Of a stretch of 64,000 bases of DNA, positions 18,455 to 27,046 are shown piece by piece (the stretch's first letter is position 1; each line of letters begins with the position of its first letter). Made by a program: the position numbers and the translations under genes. The stretch covers positions 62,001-126,000 of the forward strand of contig NZ_AUWQ01000010.1 in NCBI RefSeq assembly GCF_000455205.1, read 5' to 3'. The stretch is from Mycobacterium sp. UM_CSW (GTDB lineage: Bacteria > Actinomycetota > Actinomycetes > Mycobacteriales > Mycobacteriaceae). Below the pieces are notes generated by a model, which saw nothing but the letters and a program-made list of their open reading frames with translations, did not search any database and was not told where the DNA came from.

Positions 18455-19351
18455 ATGACCGAACCGGCGATGGCCCGCGTGGCGGTCTACCTCGACTTCG
18501 ACAACATCGTGATCTCGCGGTACGACCAGGTGAACGGGCGCAACTCGTTCCAGCGGGACAAGGCCGCCGGGCTCGAGCAGCATGCCGATCGGCTGGGCCG
18601 GGCCACGGTCGACGTCGGTGCGATCATCGACTTCGCGTCGTCGTTCGGGACGCTGGTGCTCACCCGCGCCTACGCGGACTGGTCGGCCGACGTCAACGCC
18701 GGCTACCGCGGACAGCTGGTGGCCCGCGCGGTCGATCTGGTCCAACTGTTCCCGGCGGCGGCCTACGGCAAGAACGGCGCCGACATCCGGCTGGCCGTCG
18801 ACGCGGTCGAGGACATGTTCCGGCTGCCCGACCTGACCCACGTGGTGATCGTGGCCGGCGACTCCGACTACATCCCACTGGCCCAGCGCTGCAAGAGGCT
18901 CGGCCGGTATGTGGTCGGCATCGGGGTGGCCGGCGCGTCGAGCCGGGCGCTGGCGGCCGCCTGCGACGAATTCGTCATCTACGATGCGCTGCCGGGGGTT
19001 CCGGTGTTCGAGCCCGAGCCGGCCGGCGCCGGCACCCAGGCCGCCAAACCGAAGAAAGCAAGCGGCCGCGGCAAGGCGGACAAGCGCGAGGACCCTGAGG
19101 AGCCACCCGACCCGCAGGCCGCCGCCACCGCGCTGCTGACGCGCGCGCTGCAAATCGGGCTGGAGAAAGACGACGCCGACTGGCTGCACAACTCGGCCGT
19201 CAAAGCGCAAATGAAACGGATGGACCCGTCGTTCAGCGAGAAGTCTTTGGGATTCCGGTCATTCAGCGATTTCCTGCGTTCGCGGTCCGACGTCGTCGAG
19301 TTGGACGAGAGCTCCACGACCCGGATGGTGCGGTTGCGCGGTAAGGACTAA
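18455..19351 (+). CDS. NYN-domain RNase-like protein with C-terminal OST-HTH/LOTUS domain
   Basis: Predicted metal-dependent RNA-processing protein of 298 residues. The N-terminal NYN (PIN-like) domain has its acidic residues in YLDFDNIV, DIRLAVDAVEDM and VVIVAGDSDYIPL. A charged linker rich in Lys, Glu and Pro follows (about residues 195-225), then a C-terminal OST-HTH/LOTUS module (about residues 228-298; KSLGFRSFSDFLRSR), which in other proteins binds RNA, including G-quadruplex RNA. The start is ATG at 18455; the open frame upstream crosses the promoter region of the divergent secreted gene. The target RNA is unknown. Confidence 0.87.
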   Translation: MTEPAMARVAVYLDFDNIVISRYDQVNGRNSFQRDKAAGLEQHADRLGRATVDVGAIIDFASSFGTLVLTRAYADWSADVNAGYRGQLVARAVDLVQLFPAAAYGKNGADIRLAVDAVEDMFRLPDLTHVVIVAGDSDYIPLAQRCKRLGRYVVGIGVAGASSRALAAACDEFVIYDALPGVPVFEPEPAGAGTQAAKPKKASGRGKADKREDPEEPPDPQAAATALLTRALQIGLEKDDADWLHNSAVKAQMKRMDPSFSEKSLGFRSFSDFLRSRSDVVELDESSTTRMVRLRGKD

Positions 19352-19361
19352 GCGCCTCCCC

Positions 19362-19367
19362 TACGCT
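19362..19367 (+). promoter_or_regulatory. -10 element predicting a leaderless transcript
   Basis: TACGCT ends 7 nt before the GTG start at 19375. There is no ribosome-binding site between the NYN gene stop and this start. Confidence 0.5.
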
Positions 19368-19374
19368 GACGACC

Positions 19375-20577
19375 GTGACACGGGAAGCGATCCAACCGCG
19401 ACGCTCATGGCCCGCCTGGCTCACCCGCAACGTCCGGGTGCTCTCCGGGGTGTCGTTCTTGCAGGACGCCGCCAGCGAACTGCTGTATCCGCTGCTGCCG
19501 ATCTACCTCACGGCCGTGCTCGGTGCGCCGCCGTCGGTGGTGGGAGCCGTCGAAGGCGTCGCCGAGGGCGCCTCGTCGCTCACGAAACTGGCGGCGGGAC
19601 CGCTGGGCGACCGGTTTGCGCGGCGCCCGCTGATCGCCACCGGTTACGGGATGGCGGCGCTGGGCAAGATCATCATCGCGGTGGCCGGGGCGTGGCCGGG
19701 CGTGCTGGCGGGCCGCGTCGTCGACCGGCTCGGCAAGGGCATTCGCGGCGCCCCGCGGGACGCGTTGCTGGTCGACGGCGTGGACGAGGCGCAGCGCGGC
19801 CGGGTCTTCGGCTTCCACCGCGCGATGGACACCTTGGGCGCCGTCGTCGGTCCGCTGCTCGGGTTGGCGGGCTACGAACTGCTCGACCACCGGATTCCGC
19901 CGTTGCTGTATGTCGCCATCGTGCCCGCCGTCCTGAGCGTGGCACTCGTCTTCCTCGCGCGAGAGCGCAGCCGTCCCGCCCCGCGACCGCAGCGGCAGTC
20001 CATGTGGGCCGGCGTGCGCACCTTGCCGCGGCCCTACTGGCGGGTCACCGCACTGCTCATCGGCTTCAGCTTGGTGAATTTTCCGGACGCCCTGTTGTTG
20101 TTGCGGCTCAACGAGATTGGCTTCTCGGTGATCGAGGTGATCCTGGCCTACGTCGGATACAACGCGGTGTACGCCCTGGCCAGCTACCCGGCCGGGTCGC
20201 TCGCCGACCGCATCGGCAAGCCGGCGTTGTTCGGGATCGGTCTGGCGTTCTTCGCGATCGGCTATACCGGGCTGGGGCTGACCACCGACCTGGTGACGGC
20301 ATGGCTGCTGATCGGCGCCTACGGCGTGTTCACCGGGTGCACCGACGGCGCCGGGAAGGCCTGGATTTCGGGTCTCGCCGGCAAGGAGCATCAGGCGAGC
20401 GCCCAGGGCGTGTTCCAGGGCGCCACCGGCCTGGCCGTGCTGGTGGCCGGGTTGTGGGCGGGCTTTTTGTGGGGTTCGAACGGGCAACTGCCGTTGCTCA
20501 TTTCGGGAATCGCGGGCGGTGTGTTCGCGGTCGTGCTGCTGGGCGGCCAGCTGGCCCGCGCCACGAAGCAGGGGTGA
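19375..20577 (+). CDS. Major facilitator superfamily transporter
   Basis: Membrane transporter of 400 residues with about 12 hydrophobic spans. The MFS motif A region is seen as GPLGDRFARRPLIATGYG (about residue 75), and a second-half equivalent as GSLADRIGKPALFGIG. The loop GRVVDRLGKGIRGAPRDALL is typical of a group of predicted drug or metabolite exporters. Start GTG 19375 lies at leaderless spacing behind a TANNNT element. It lies 23 bp after the NYN gene on the same strand but appears to have its own promoter. The substrate is not predictable. Confidence 0.87.
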   Translation: MTREAIQPRRSWPAWLTRNVRVLSGVSFLQDAASELLYPLLPIYLTAVLGAPPSVVGAVEGVAEGASSLTKLAAGPLGDRFARRPLIATGYGMAALGKIIIAVAGAWPGVLAGRVVDRLGKGIRGAPRDALLVDGVDEAQRGRVFGFHRAMDTLGAVVGPLLGLAGYELLDHRIPPLLYVAIVPAVLSVALVFLARERSRPAPRPQRQSMWAGVRTLPRPYWRVTALLIGFSLVNFPDALLLLRLNEIGFSVIEVILAYVGYNAVYALASYPAGSLADRIGKPALFGIGLAFFAIGYTGLGLTTDLVTAWLLIGAYGVFTGCTDGAGKAWISGLAGKEHQASAQGVFQGATGLAVLVAGLWAGFLWGSNGQLPLLISGIAGGVFAVVLLGGQLARATKQG

Positions 20578-20590
20578 CCTTCAGGCGGCA

Positions 20591-20682
20591 ATACACCCGG
20601 CACGATTGTGTATGGCGAGCTACTGGCAAAGTTCTATTGGGCACCCGATGTCGTTGACAGCCGCGCGGCGTGGCCATACATT
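20591..20682 (+). promoter_or_regulatory. Consensus sigma-70-type promoter of the P450 gene, with upstream inverted repeat
   Basis: TTGACA at 20654-20659, a 17-bp spacer and TACATT at 20677-20682 form an unusually good promoter for a mycobacterium. Upstream, ATACAC (20591-20596) and GTGTAT (20608-20613) make a 6-bp inverted repeat that could bind a regulator. The P450 start at 20711 follows a GAGGAGA ribosome-binding site. Confidence 0.6.
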
Positions 20683-20710
20683 CTGAGAAACTCGTCGCGA
20701 GGAGACCGTC

Positions 20711-21940
20711 ATGACCGTCGGTGCCGCTCCCCCAAGCGTTTTCGATGCCGGCCTGCCGACGCTGGAGTACGACGCCGAGGAATCTCCCGCCGACGTCTAT
20801 CCCCGCCTGCAGGCGGCGCAGCGGCAGGCGCCGGTCGCGCTCGGGCCGCACGGGCCCGAGGTGCTGTCCTATCACCTGGTGCGGTCCGTCCTTCGGGACC
20901 CACGGTTCCTGATCCCGCCCGGCATCAACCTGCTCGTCCAGGGCGTCACCTCGGGGCCGTTGTGGGACAAGGTCGTCAACAGCCTGCTGTGCCTGGAGGG
21001 CGACGAGCACCATCGGCTGCGCAGCCTGACGTCCAAGGCGTTCACGCCCCGCGCGACGCTGCGCCTGCACGACACCATGGTCGCGGTGATGAACGAACTG
21101 GTCGACCAGGTCATCGACGCGGGTCGCTGCGACGTCGTCACCGACCTCGCCCGCCCTTACCCCGTCCCGATCATCTGCGCGTTGCTCGGCGCGCCGCGCG
21201 AGGACTGGCAACAGTTTTCGTCGTGGGCCGACGACGTCTTCAAGGCCTTCAGTTTCACCGTCGATCTTCGCGAAGTCGAACCGGTCGTGATGCGCGCGTG
21301 GCGGGAGCTCGACGACTACGTCGACGACATGGTCGCCCGGCGCCGGAACAGCCTCACTGACGACCTGCTGTCCGACCTCATTCGCGCCGAGGACGACGGC
21401 GACCGGCTCAACGCGGCCGAACTGCGCATGCTGGCCGGCGGCCTGCTGCTCGCGGGCACCGACACCACCCGCAACCAGGTGGCCGCCTCGGTGCACGTCC
21501 TGTGCGAACACCCCGACCAGTGGGCGCTGCTCAAGGGGAACCCGGAGCTGGCGATGCTCGCGGTGGAGGAGACCATGCGCCACTCGCCGATTGCGAGCGG
21601 AACCCTGCGGCTGGTGGCCCAGGACGCCGAGCTGGACGGCTACCTCTTCCCCGCCGGCACCATGGTCCTGGTGAATACCGCTGCGGCCAACCGCGATCCG
21701 GCGGTCTACGACGAGCCGGACCGCGTCGACATCACCCGCCAGGGGGCGCCGCCGATCCTGACGTTCGGCGGCGGCGCGCACTACTGCCTGGGCGCCAACC
21801 TGGCCCGGCGTGAGATCGCCGAGGCACTCAACGTGATCGCGGCCCGGCTGCTGAACCCGCGCATAGCCGGGCCGGTGCCGTGGAAACCGATGGTCAGTTT
21901 GAGCGGGCCGCTGAGCCTGCCCATCGAGTTCGACAGGTAG
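20711..21940 (+). CDS. Cytochrome P450
   Basis: Haem monooxygenase of 409 residues, a usual bacterial P450 length. It has the I-helix oxygen-activation motif LLLAGTDTTRNQ near residue 250, the K-helix ExxR in EETMRHSP, and the haem loop FGGGAHYCLGANLARRE with cysteine ligand near residue 359. There is no signal or membrane anchor, so it should use soluble ferredoxin partners, none of which is encoded nearby. The start is ATG at 20711 after GAGGAGA. It is monocistronic, with its own strong-looking promoter and a hairpin at its end. The CYP family and substrate are not assigned. Confidence 0.95.
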   Translation: MTVGAAPPSVFDAGLPTLEYDAEESPADVYPRLQAAQRQAPVALGPHGPEVLSYHLVRSVLRDPRFLIPPGINLLVQGVTSGPLWDKVVNSLLCLEGDEHHRLRSLTSKAFTPRATLRLHDTMVAVMNELVDQVIDAGRCDVVTDLARPYPVPIICALLGAPREDWQQFSSWADDVFKAFSFTVDLREVEPVVMRAWRELDDYVDDMVARRRNSLTDDLLSDLIRAEDDGDRLNAAELRMLAGGLLLAGTDTTRNQVAASVHVLCEHPDQWALLKGNPELAMLAVEETMRHSPIASGTLRLVAQDAELDGYLFPAGTMVLVNTAAANRDPAVYDEPDRVDITRQGAPPILTFGGGAHYCLGANLARREIAEALNVIAARLLNPRIAGPVPWKPMVSLSGPLSLPIEFDR

Positions 21941-21952
21941 GGACGGCCTCTG

Positions 21953-22014
21953 CGCGAGCAGACGCAGAATCGCATGATTTCGCCCGCAGGGATGCGATTC
22001 TGCGTCTGCTCGCG
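21953..22014. terminator. Perfect 23-bp inverted repeat, bidirectional terminator/REP-like hairpin (copy 1)
   Basis: Arms 21953-21975 and 21992-22014 are perfectly complementary, beginning CGCGAGCAGACGCAG and ending at a 16-nt loop (21976-21991, GATTTCGCCCGCAGGG). It fills the gap between the convergent P450 and amidase genes. The second copy at 30095-30156 has the same arm and loop lengths. Confidence 0.75.
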
Positions 22015-22015
22015 G

Positions 22016-23458
22016 TCATTTGATTGGCGGACGAATCGACGCCCAGGGATGCGCCGATTCCAGTTGCGCCGCAACACGAATGAGCACATCCTCGCAGCCG
22101 TAGGCGGCGGCGAGCTGGACACCGATCGGGAGGCCTTCGGCGTTGCTGTGCAGGGGCAGGCTGATGGCCGGCTGGCCACTCATGTTGAACGGCGGCGTGA
22201 AGACCGCGAACTGGCCGGCGCGGCGCATGGGCGCCGTCGGGTGCGCCGGGTCGTTCTCGAATTCCGCTAGAGGCAGCGGCGGTTCGGCCACCGTCGGCGT
22301 GAGCAGTAGGTCCCAGCCGTCGGCCCACCATTGCTGCAGCGCCCTGCGGAAGCCCCACACCGCCTCCTGGGCGACGGCGTAGTCGATCGCGGTCAACCGC
22401 TGCGCGCGCTCGACGTGCACCCAGTTGACCGGCTCGATGTCATCGGCCGTCACCTCACGTCCGAGCGTCTGGCCGAACCCCCGAGCCGCCATCGCCAACT
22501 GGGTTGCCCACAACGCCATGAACTTTGTCACCAAGGAGGTGTCGGCGAGGCAGGCCGGCCAGGCCGGCTCGACAGTGTGGCCGAGGCCCTCCAGCATCGA
22601 CGCCGCGGCGCGCACCGCCGAGACGCAGTCGTCGTGCAGGAAGTCACCGCGCGGGTGCACGTCGAGCAGCCCGATGCGCAACCGGCCGGGGTCGGCGCCG
22701 ACCTCGTCGGCGTAGGGGCGTTGCGGCGGCGGGGCGATGACGGAGTCGCCGACACCGGGGCCGCGCACCGCGTCGAGCAACCGCGCCGTGTCGCGCACCG
22801 TGCGGCTGACGCAGAGCTCGACGCCCAGGCCGGTCTCGGCGCGGACGGGGCCCGTCGTGATTCGTCCCTGGCTCGGCTTGAGGCCCACCAGCCCGCAGCA
22901 CGACGCCGGGATTCTGATGCTGCCGCCGCCGTCGGAGGCGTTGGCGAACGGCACCATCCCGACGGCCACCGCCGCCGCGGCACCGCCGCTGGAGCCGCCC
23001 GGCGTGCGGTCGAGCGCCCACGGGTTGCGGGTCGCTCCCCAGGCCAGCGGCTGTGTGGTGGGCAGGCTGCCCATCTCGGGGCTGTTCGTCCGCCCGGCGA
23101 TCACCAGGCCGGCCGCCTTGAACCGGGCGACCAGCGTCGTGTCGGCCGCGTCGATCTTGGCCGCCTCTTTCAGCGCGACGTTGCCATTCGACATGGTCTG
23201 GCCGGCGAAGCTCGTGTACAGGTCCTTGAGCAGGAACGGGACGCCTTGAAACGGGCCGTTGGGCAGGTCGGGGCCGGCGGCCACGGCTCGGGCGTGATCG
23301 AACCACTCGATGACGACCGCGTTCAGCGCGGGGTTCGACCGCTCGATGCGTTCGATCGCCGCCTCGAGCAGCTCACCCGGCGTGACCTCGCCCTTTGCCA
23401 CCAGCGCCGCCTGGTCCGTGGCGTCCATCCAGCGGGTCTCGTCGGCGAGGCTACTCAT
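22016..23458 (-). CDS. Amidase-signature family hydrolase
   Basis: Predicted amide hydrolase of 480 residues. The Ser-cisSer-Lys machinery can be read: the lysine in PFLLKDLYTSF, the Gly/Ser signature TPGGSSGGAAAAVA, and the catalytic serine region DGGGSIRIPASCCGLVGLKPS. The start is ATG at 23458 (MSSLADETRW); the frame continues upstream to 23500 without support. It resembles the mycobacterial AmiC/GatA-like amidases, but there are no gatB or gatC neighbours, so a tRNA-amidotransferase role is unlikely. It is convergent with the P450 across a perfect hairpin and divergent from a lipoprotein. Substrate unknown. Confidence 0.92.
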   Translation of the reverse strand: MSSLADETRWMDATDQAALVAKGEVTPGELLEAAIERIERSNPALNAVVIEWFDHARAVAAGPDLPNGPFQGVPFLLKDLYTSFAGQTMSNGNVALKEAAKIDAADTTLVARFKAAGLVIAGRTNSPEMGSLPTTQPLAWGATRNPWALDRTPGGSSGGAAAAVAVGMVPFANASDGGGSIRIPASCCGLVGLKPSQGRITTGPVRAETGLGVELCVSRTVRDTARLLDAVRGPGVGDSVIAPPPQRPYADEVGADPGRLRIGLLDVHPRGDFLHDDCVSAVRAAASMLEGLGHTVEPAWPACLADTSLVTKFMALWATQLAMAARGFGQTLGREVTADDIEPVNWVHVERAQRLTAIDYAVAQEAVWGFRRALQQWWADGWDLLLTPTVAEPPLPLAEFENDPAHPTAPMRRAGQFAVFTPPFNMSGQPAISLPLHSNAEGLPIGVQLAAAYGCEDVLIRVAAQLESAHPWASIRPPIK

Positions 23459-23524
23459 GGCTTTTGGTGTACCACGTGTGACCAAGACGCCCGCGCACAA
23501 TTCGCGGTCGGTCCGGGCCGGCTT

Positions 23525-23530
23525 TACGCT
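23525..23530 (+). promoter_or_regulatory. Putative -10 element of the lipoprotein gene
   Basis: TACGCT fits TANNNT and would give a leader of about 28 nt that contains an AGGAAG ribosome-binding-like sequence before the ATG at 23565. Confidence 0.35.
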
Positions 23531-23564
23531 CGGTGGTTACAGGAAGTTAACGGGGGTTTTGTTG

Positions 23565-24911
23565 ATGCGTGGGATCCGGGGGCGGACTCTGCCCGCACAC
23601 AGGCTTGCCCTGGCGGCGGCGGGCTGCGCCGTCGTCGCGTCCTGTTCGGCAACGGTGGACCCGCCCGCGGCCACGCCGACCACCTCGAGCTCGACCTCGT
23701 CGACCACGGCCAACGCGGCGCCCGCGCCGCCCCCGGTGACCGGCCCGTTGGAACGGGACTGGAAGAGCTACGGCGGGACGGCCTACGTGGGGTGTCCGGA
23801 GAAATTCGTTGAACGCAAGTCGGCGCTCGAGGACATTCGCCCCAAGGTGTTCGACACCAAGACGGGTCAGTACGTCGTGCCGGGCGTGCCCACGGTCCCG
23901 GCCGGCGAGACCCTGTCGGGCGGCATCTGCGCGCTGACGGGGACGGCCGACAACATGAGGGTCGTTTACGTGGTGACGACGACTAAGGCGGCGCAAGGCT
24001 CGCAGCCCGAAGTCGCCAAGGCCACGGCCTACGCTTTCGACCTCAAGACGAGCCAGCCCCTGGTGACCAAGGAGCTGGCGCCGCCGGCGCCCGACCTGAA
24101 ACTGACGGCGGCGAACGAGTGGGGTCTGGCGGCGACCGCCACCGGTGTGGCGTGGGTGAACGCGTTCACCGACGGGCACAGCGCGGCGTCGCCGCCGCGG
24201 ACCGTCATCCTTTCCGGGACCGATCTGTCGATGATGTGGAACGACCCGCAGCCCGGCCGGGTGTGGCAGGACGTGCTGTCGTTCCAGCGCAACACCGACG
24301 CGGCCAAGGCGTCGGGAGCGGAGCTGCGCCGGCCGAGCGGGGAAGCGATCTATCAGGACAACGACATCTGGACCGTCGACGGCGAGTTGTCGGACGGCCC
24401 GGACGCGCTGGTGAAGATCACCCACTGGGATTCCTACAACCCCCCGGTGGTGTCGACGATGTTCTACGACCTGAACGCGAAATCCCTTATCAAGGTTGGC
24501 GATTCGGATCGGGTTTCCGGCGGTGGATTGTCCGCCACGTTGTCGGACGGGAAATTATTCGTCGACGCCCTCAAATCGGACAATTCGCAGTTCGGGTTCG
24601 GGGTGTGGAACCTGCACACCCAGCACTGGGATCTGTTGAAGACGCGCGATGACGCGAAGAAGATGTCGATCGCGAAACTGGCGTACTTCCAAGACCACCT
24701 CTACATCACGAACGTCGGCAACAGGTACGCCGTCCTGGCCCTGCCCGCCCCCGATCCGGTCGCGACGACATGGTCGGTCCGGCCGTTCGCGCGGATCTCG
24801 GGCTGGACGCTGGTGTGCCGCGGCGAGAACGCCGCCGCCCTGAACGGGGACTGCAAGGACATCGTGATGGTGCAGGACCAGGACGGGCACTTCCCCGGCC
24901 CCTGGTTCTGA
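23565..24911 (+). CDS. Putative lipoprotein, beta-propeller-like
   Basis: Exported lipoprotein of 448 residues from ATG 23565; a TTG lies immediately before it. The signal peptide ends at lipobox VVASC, followed by a Thr/Ser-rich and then Ala/Pro-rich linker (about residues 30-60). The rest is a soluble domain with repeated strand-turn patterns and Trp/Asp turns (VWQDVLSFQRNTD, DNDIWTVDGELSDG, FGFGVWNLHTQHWDL), suggesting a beta-propeller or similar all-beta fold. I do not recognise a named family. It is divergent from the amidase and convergent with the dehydratase, ending 1 bp from it. Confidence 0.75.
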   Translation: MRGIRGRTLPAHRLALAAAGCAVVASCSATVDPPAATPTTSSSTSSTTANAAPAPPPVTGPLERDWKSYGGTAYVGCPEKFVERKSALEDIRPKVFDTKTGQYVVPGVPTVPAGETLSGGICALTGTADNMRVVYVVTTTKAAQGSQPEVAKATAYAFDLKTSQPLVTKELAPPAPDLKLTAANEWGLAATATGVAWVNAFTDGHSAASPPRTVILSGTDLSMMWNDPQPGRVWQDVLSFQRNTDAAKASGAELRRPSGEAIYQDNDIWTVDGELSDGPDALVKITHWDSYNPPVVSTMFYDLNAKSLIKVGDSDRVSGGGLSATLSDGKLFVDALKSDNSQFGFGVWNLHTQHWDLLKTRDDAKKMSIAKLAYFQDHLYITNVGNRYAVLALPAPDPVATTWSVRPFARISGWTLVCRGENAAALNGDCKDIVMVQDQDGHFPGPWF

Positions 24912-24912
24912 G

Positions 24913-25944
24913 TCAGCGAAAGCGGACGTTGAGCGTCGCCATCCCGAAGATCTTCTGCCCACCGGACTTCGCCGCGACCACGACGACACCGCTGCGGGTC
25001 TCCGGGTCCAGGGACTTGATCCGCCCGGTGAACTCGATGTCGGCGCCCTCGGCGGCCGACACGATCGCGGGCTGGGACAGCCGCACCGCGTACCGGGTGA
25101 CCGCGCCGGGATCGCCCGTCCACGCCGAGGCGAATCCCGCGCCCAGGCCCATGGTGAGCATTCCGTGCGCGATGACGTCGGGCAGGCCGGCCAGCTTGGC
25201 GATGCCCTCGTCCCAGTGGATCGGGTTGGCGTCGCCGGCCACGCCGGCGTAGTTCACCAGGTCGCCGCGGGACAGTCGGGTGTGGTGGGTCGGTAGCTCG
25301 TCGCCCACCTTCACGTCCTCGAAGGACGGCGTGCGCGGCGTGCGGGTGGCGCCGCCTTGCGCGACCCGAACCTCACCCTCGGGGCGCACCGTCTTCTGAT
25401 ATCCGGCAGCGCCTTCGCCGATCGCGACGATGTCCACGTCGTGCATCATGATTTTTGGCACGGCCAGCTTGATCGCCGGATCGACGTCTTCGGCGGTGAT
25501 GCCGACGACGGTGGTGTGCAGGGTGTGCACCCGCTCGCCCTCGGTGTCGGTGAAGGTGTTGGTGACGGTGATGAAATCTCTGCCGGCGGTCCTGCGCACC
25601 GACGTCAACTCGACGTCGACGAGCAGTTCGTCACCGGAAACGATCGGGCGGTGCTGCTCAAACACTTCTTCGGTCTGCAGGTAGGTGTCGTAACCGACGA
25701 CCACCGACTCGAACATCCGGCGGTTGCAGGTCATGCCGGGGACCGACGTGAACGTCAGCGGCGCCACCAGCCCGGAATAGCCCAGCTCAGCGGCGGCGGC
25801 GACATCCCAGTGCGCGGGGTGATAGTCCTGCACCGCGCGGGCGTATTCGCGCACCTTCTCGCGGCCGACCACGTAGGTGCCGTCCATCTGGTAGTAGTGG
25901 CCGACCCGCGATTCCAGCGCCGGCGCATCCGCTGCTGCGGTCAT
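24913..25944 (-). CDS. Fused HadA/HadB-like (3R)-hydroxyacyl dehydratase
   Basis: Double-hotdog protein of 343 residues. The N-terminal half (about 1-160) resembles the HadA-type FAS1-like dehydratase domain (MDGTYVVGREKVREYARA, VAPLTFTSVPGM). The C-terminal half (about 200-343) is a MaoC/HadB-type hotdog with the catalytic Asp-His motif AGDANPIHWDEG. In M. tuberculosis these activities are separate subunits (HadA, HadB, HadC) that dehydrate 3-hydroxyacyl-ACP in FAS-II mycolate elongation. The fused form suggests a self-sufficient heterodimer equivalent, perhaps using CoA or ACP substrates. The start is ATG at 25944 with GGAAAG upstream. No FAS-II genes are nearby. Confidence 0.88.
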   Translation of the reverse strand: MTAAADAPALESRVGHYYQMDGTYVVGREKVREYARAVQDYHPAHWDVAAAAELGYSGLVAPLTFTSVPGMTCNRRMFESVVVGYDTYLQTEEVFEQHRPIVSGDELLVDVELTSVRRTAGRDFITVTNTFTDTEGERVHTLHTTVVGITAEDVDPAIKLAVPKIMMHDVDIVAIGEGAAGYQKTVRPEGEVRVAQGGATRTPRTPSFEDVKVGDELPTHHTRLSRGDLVNYAGVAGDANPIHWDEGIAKLAGLPDVIAHGMLTMGLGAGFASAWTGDPGAVTRYAVRLSQPAIVSAAEGADIEFTGRIKSLDPETRSGVVVVAAKSGGQKIFGMATLNVRFR

Positions 25945-26047
25945 GAATGCTCAACTTTCCTGCCGGCTTGTTCACTGAGGCCGGCCGGAACACCCTAGCG
26001 CGCCGGGGTCGCAGCTACGGACATTCGCCTCCGCCGTCCAGATACCT

Positions 26048-26072
26048 TATTATCTGCGTATGCATGCAGATA
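26048..26072 (+). promoter_or_regulatory. Leaderless promoter and 22-bp dyad at the CDF gene
   Basis: The -10 TATTAT (26048-26053) ends 6 nt before the ATG at 26060. TATCTGC (26051-26057) and GCAGATA (26066-26072) form a dyad around the -10 and start codon, with partial symmetry continuing inward. The position suits a metal-sensing repressor of ArsR/SmtB or CsoR type, but the regulator is not identified. Confidence 0.55.
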
Positions 26073-27046
26073 GCCATGCCCACGACCATGGTCACGAACA
26101 CGCCCACGGCATTCGTGGCATCGTGGCGCAGCTCTTGGTCCCGCACAGCCACGACGCCGCCGACAGCGTCGACACCGCCCTGGAATCCAGCGCCATCGGC
26201 ATCCGAGCGGTCAAAGTCAGCCTGGTCGGGCTGGGCGCGACCGCGATCGTGCAGGTGGTCATCGCCGTCGTCTCCGGATCGATCGCCCTGGCCGCCGACA
26301 CCATCCATAACTTCTCGGACGCCCTGACCGCGGTCCCGCTGTGGGTCGCGTTCGCGTTGGGCACCCGCCCGCCGACGCGGCGCTATACCTATGGCTACGG
26401 CCGGGCCGAGGACATCGCCGGCCTGTTCGTCATCGGCATGATCACGCTGTCGGCGATCATCGCCGGCTACGAAGCCATCCTCCGTTTGATCCACCCCGTC
26501 GCCATCGAGCACGTGGGCTGGGTCGCGGCCGCCGGCGTGATCGGCTTCCTCGGTAACGAGGTCGTCGCCCTGTACCGGATCCGGATCGGGCGCCGGATCG
26601 GCTCGGCCGCCCTGGTCGCCGACGGCCTGCATGCCCGCACCGACGGATTCACCTCGCTCGCCGTGCTTTTCGGCGCCGGCGGCGTCGCCCTCGGCTACCC
26701 GCTGGCCGACCCGATCGTCGGCCTGGTCATCACGGTCGCGATCCTGGCCGTGCTACGCGGTGCCGTGCGCGACATCTTCCGCCGGCTGATGGACGCCGTC
26801 GACCCGGAGCTCATCGACACCGCCGAAGCCACGCTGGCCGCGCGGCCCGGCGTCCGCAGCGTGCGCAGGGTTCGGATGCGCTGGATCGGGCACCGCCTGC
26901 ACGCCGACGCCGAGCTGGACATCGATCCCACCACCAGCCTCGAGGACGCCCACCGCATCGCGCACGACGCCGAACACCAGCTCACCCACGCCGTGCCCCG
27001 GCTGGACAGCGCGCTCGTGCACGCCTACCCGGCGCACACCGGCTAA
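26060..27046 (+). CDS. Cation diffusion facilitator (CDF) metal exporter
   Basis: Proton-coupled efflux pump for divalent cations, 328 residues with about six membrane helices and a C-terminal cytoplasmic domain. A histidine-rich N-terminus (HADSHAHDHGHEHAHG) may deliver or sense metal. The transport site appears as two HxxxD motifs, HNFSD in TM2 and HARTD in TM5, the arrangement common in zinc/cadmium CDFs. The start codon directly follows a leaderless -10, within a dyad that could bind a metal sensor. It is convergent with an NRAMP-type transporter, overlapping by 4 bp. Zinc is the likeliest cargo but is not proven. Confidence 0.92.
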   Translation: MHADSHAHDHGHEHAHGIRGIVAQLLVPHSHDAADSVDTALESSAIGIRAVKVSLVGLGATAIVQVVIAVVSGSIALAADTIHNFSDALTAVPLWVAFALGTRPPTRRYTYGYGRAEDIAGLFVIGMITLSAIIAGYEAILRLIHPVAIEHVGWVAAAGVIGFLGNEVVALYRIRIGRRIGSAALVADGLHARTDGFTSLAVLFGAGGVALGYPLADPIVGLVITVAILAVLRGAVRDIFRRLMDAVDPELIDTAEATLAARPGVRSVRRVRMRWIGHRLHADAELDIDPTTSLEDAHRIAHDAEHQLTHAVPRLDSALVHAYPAHTG

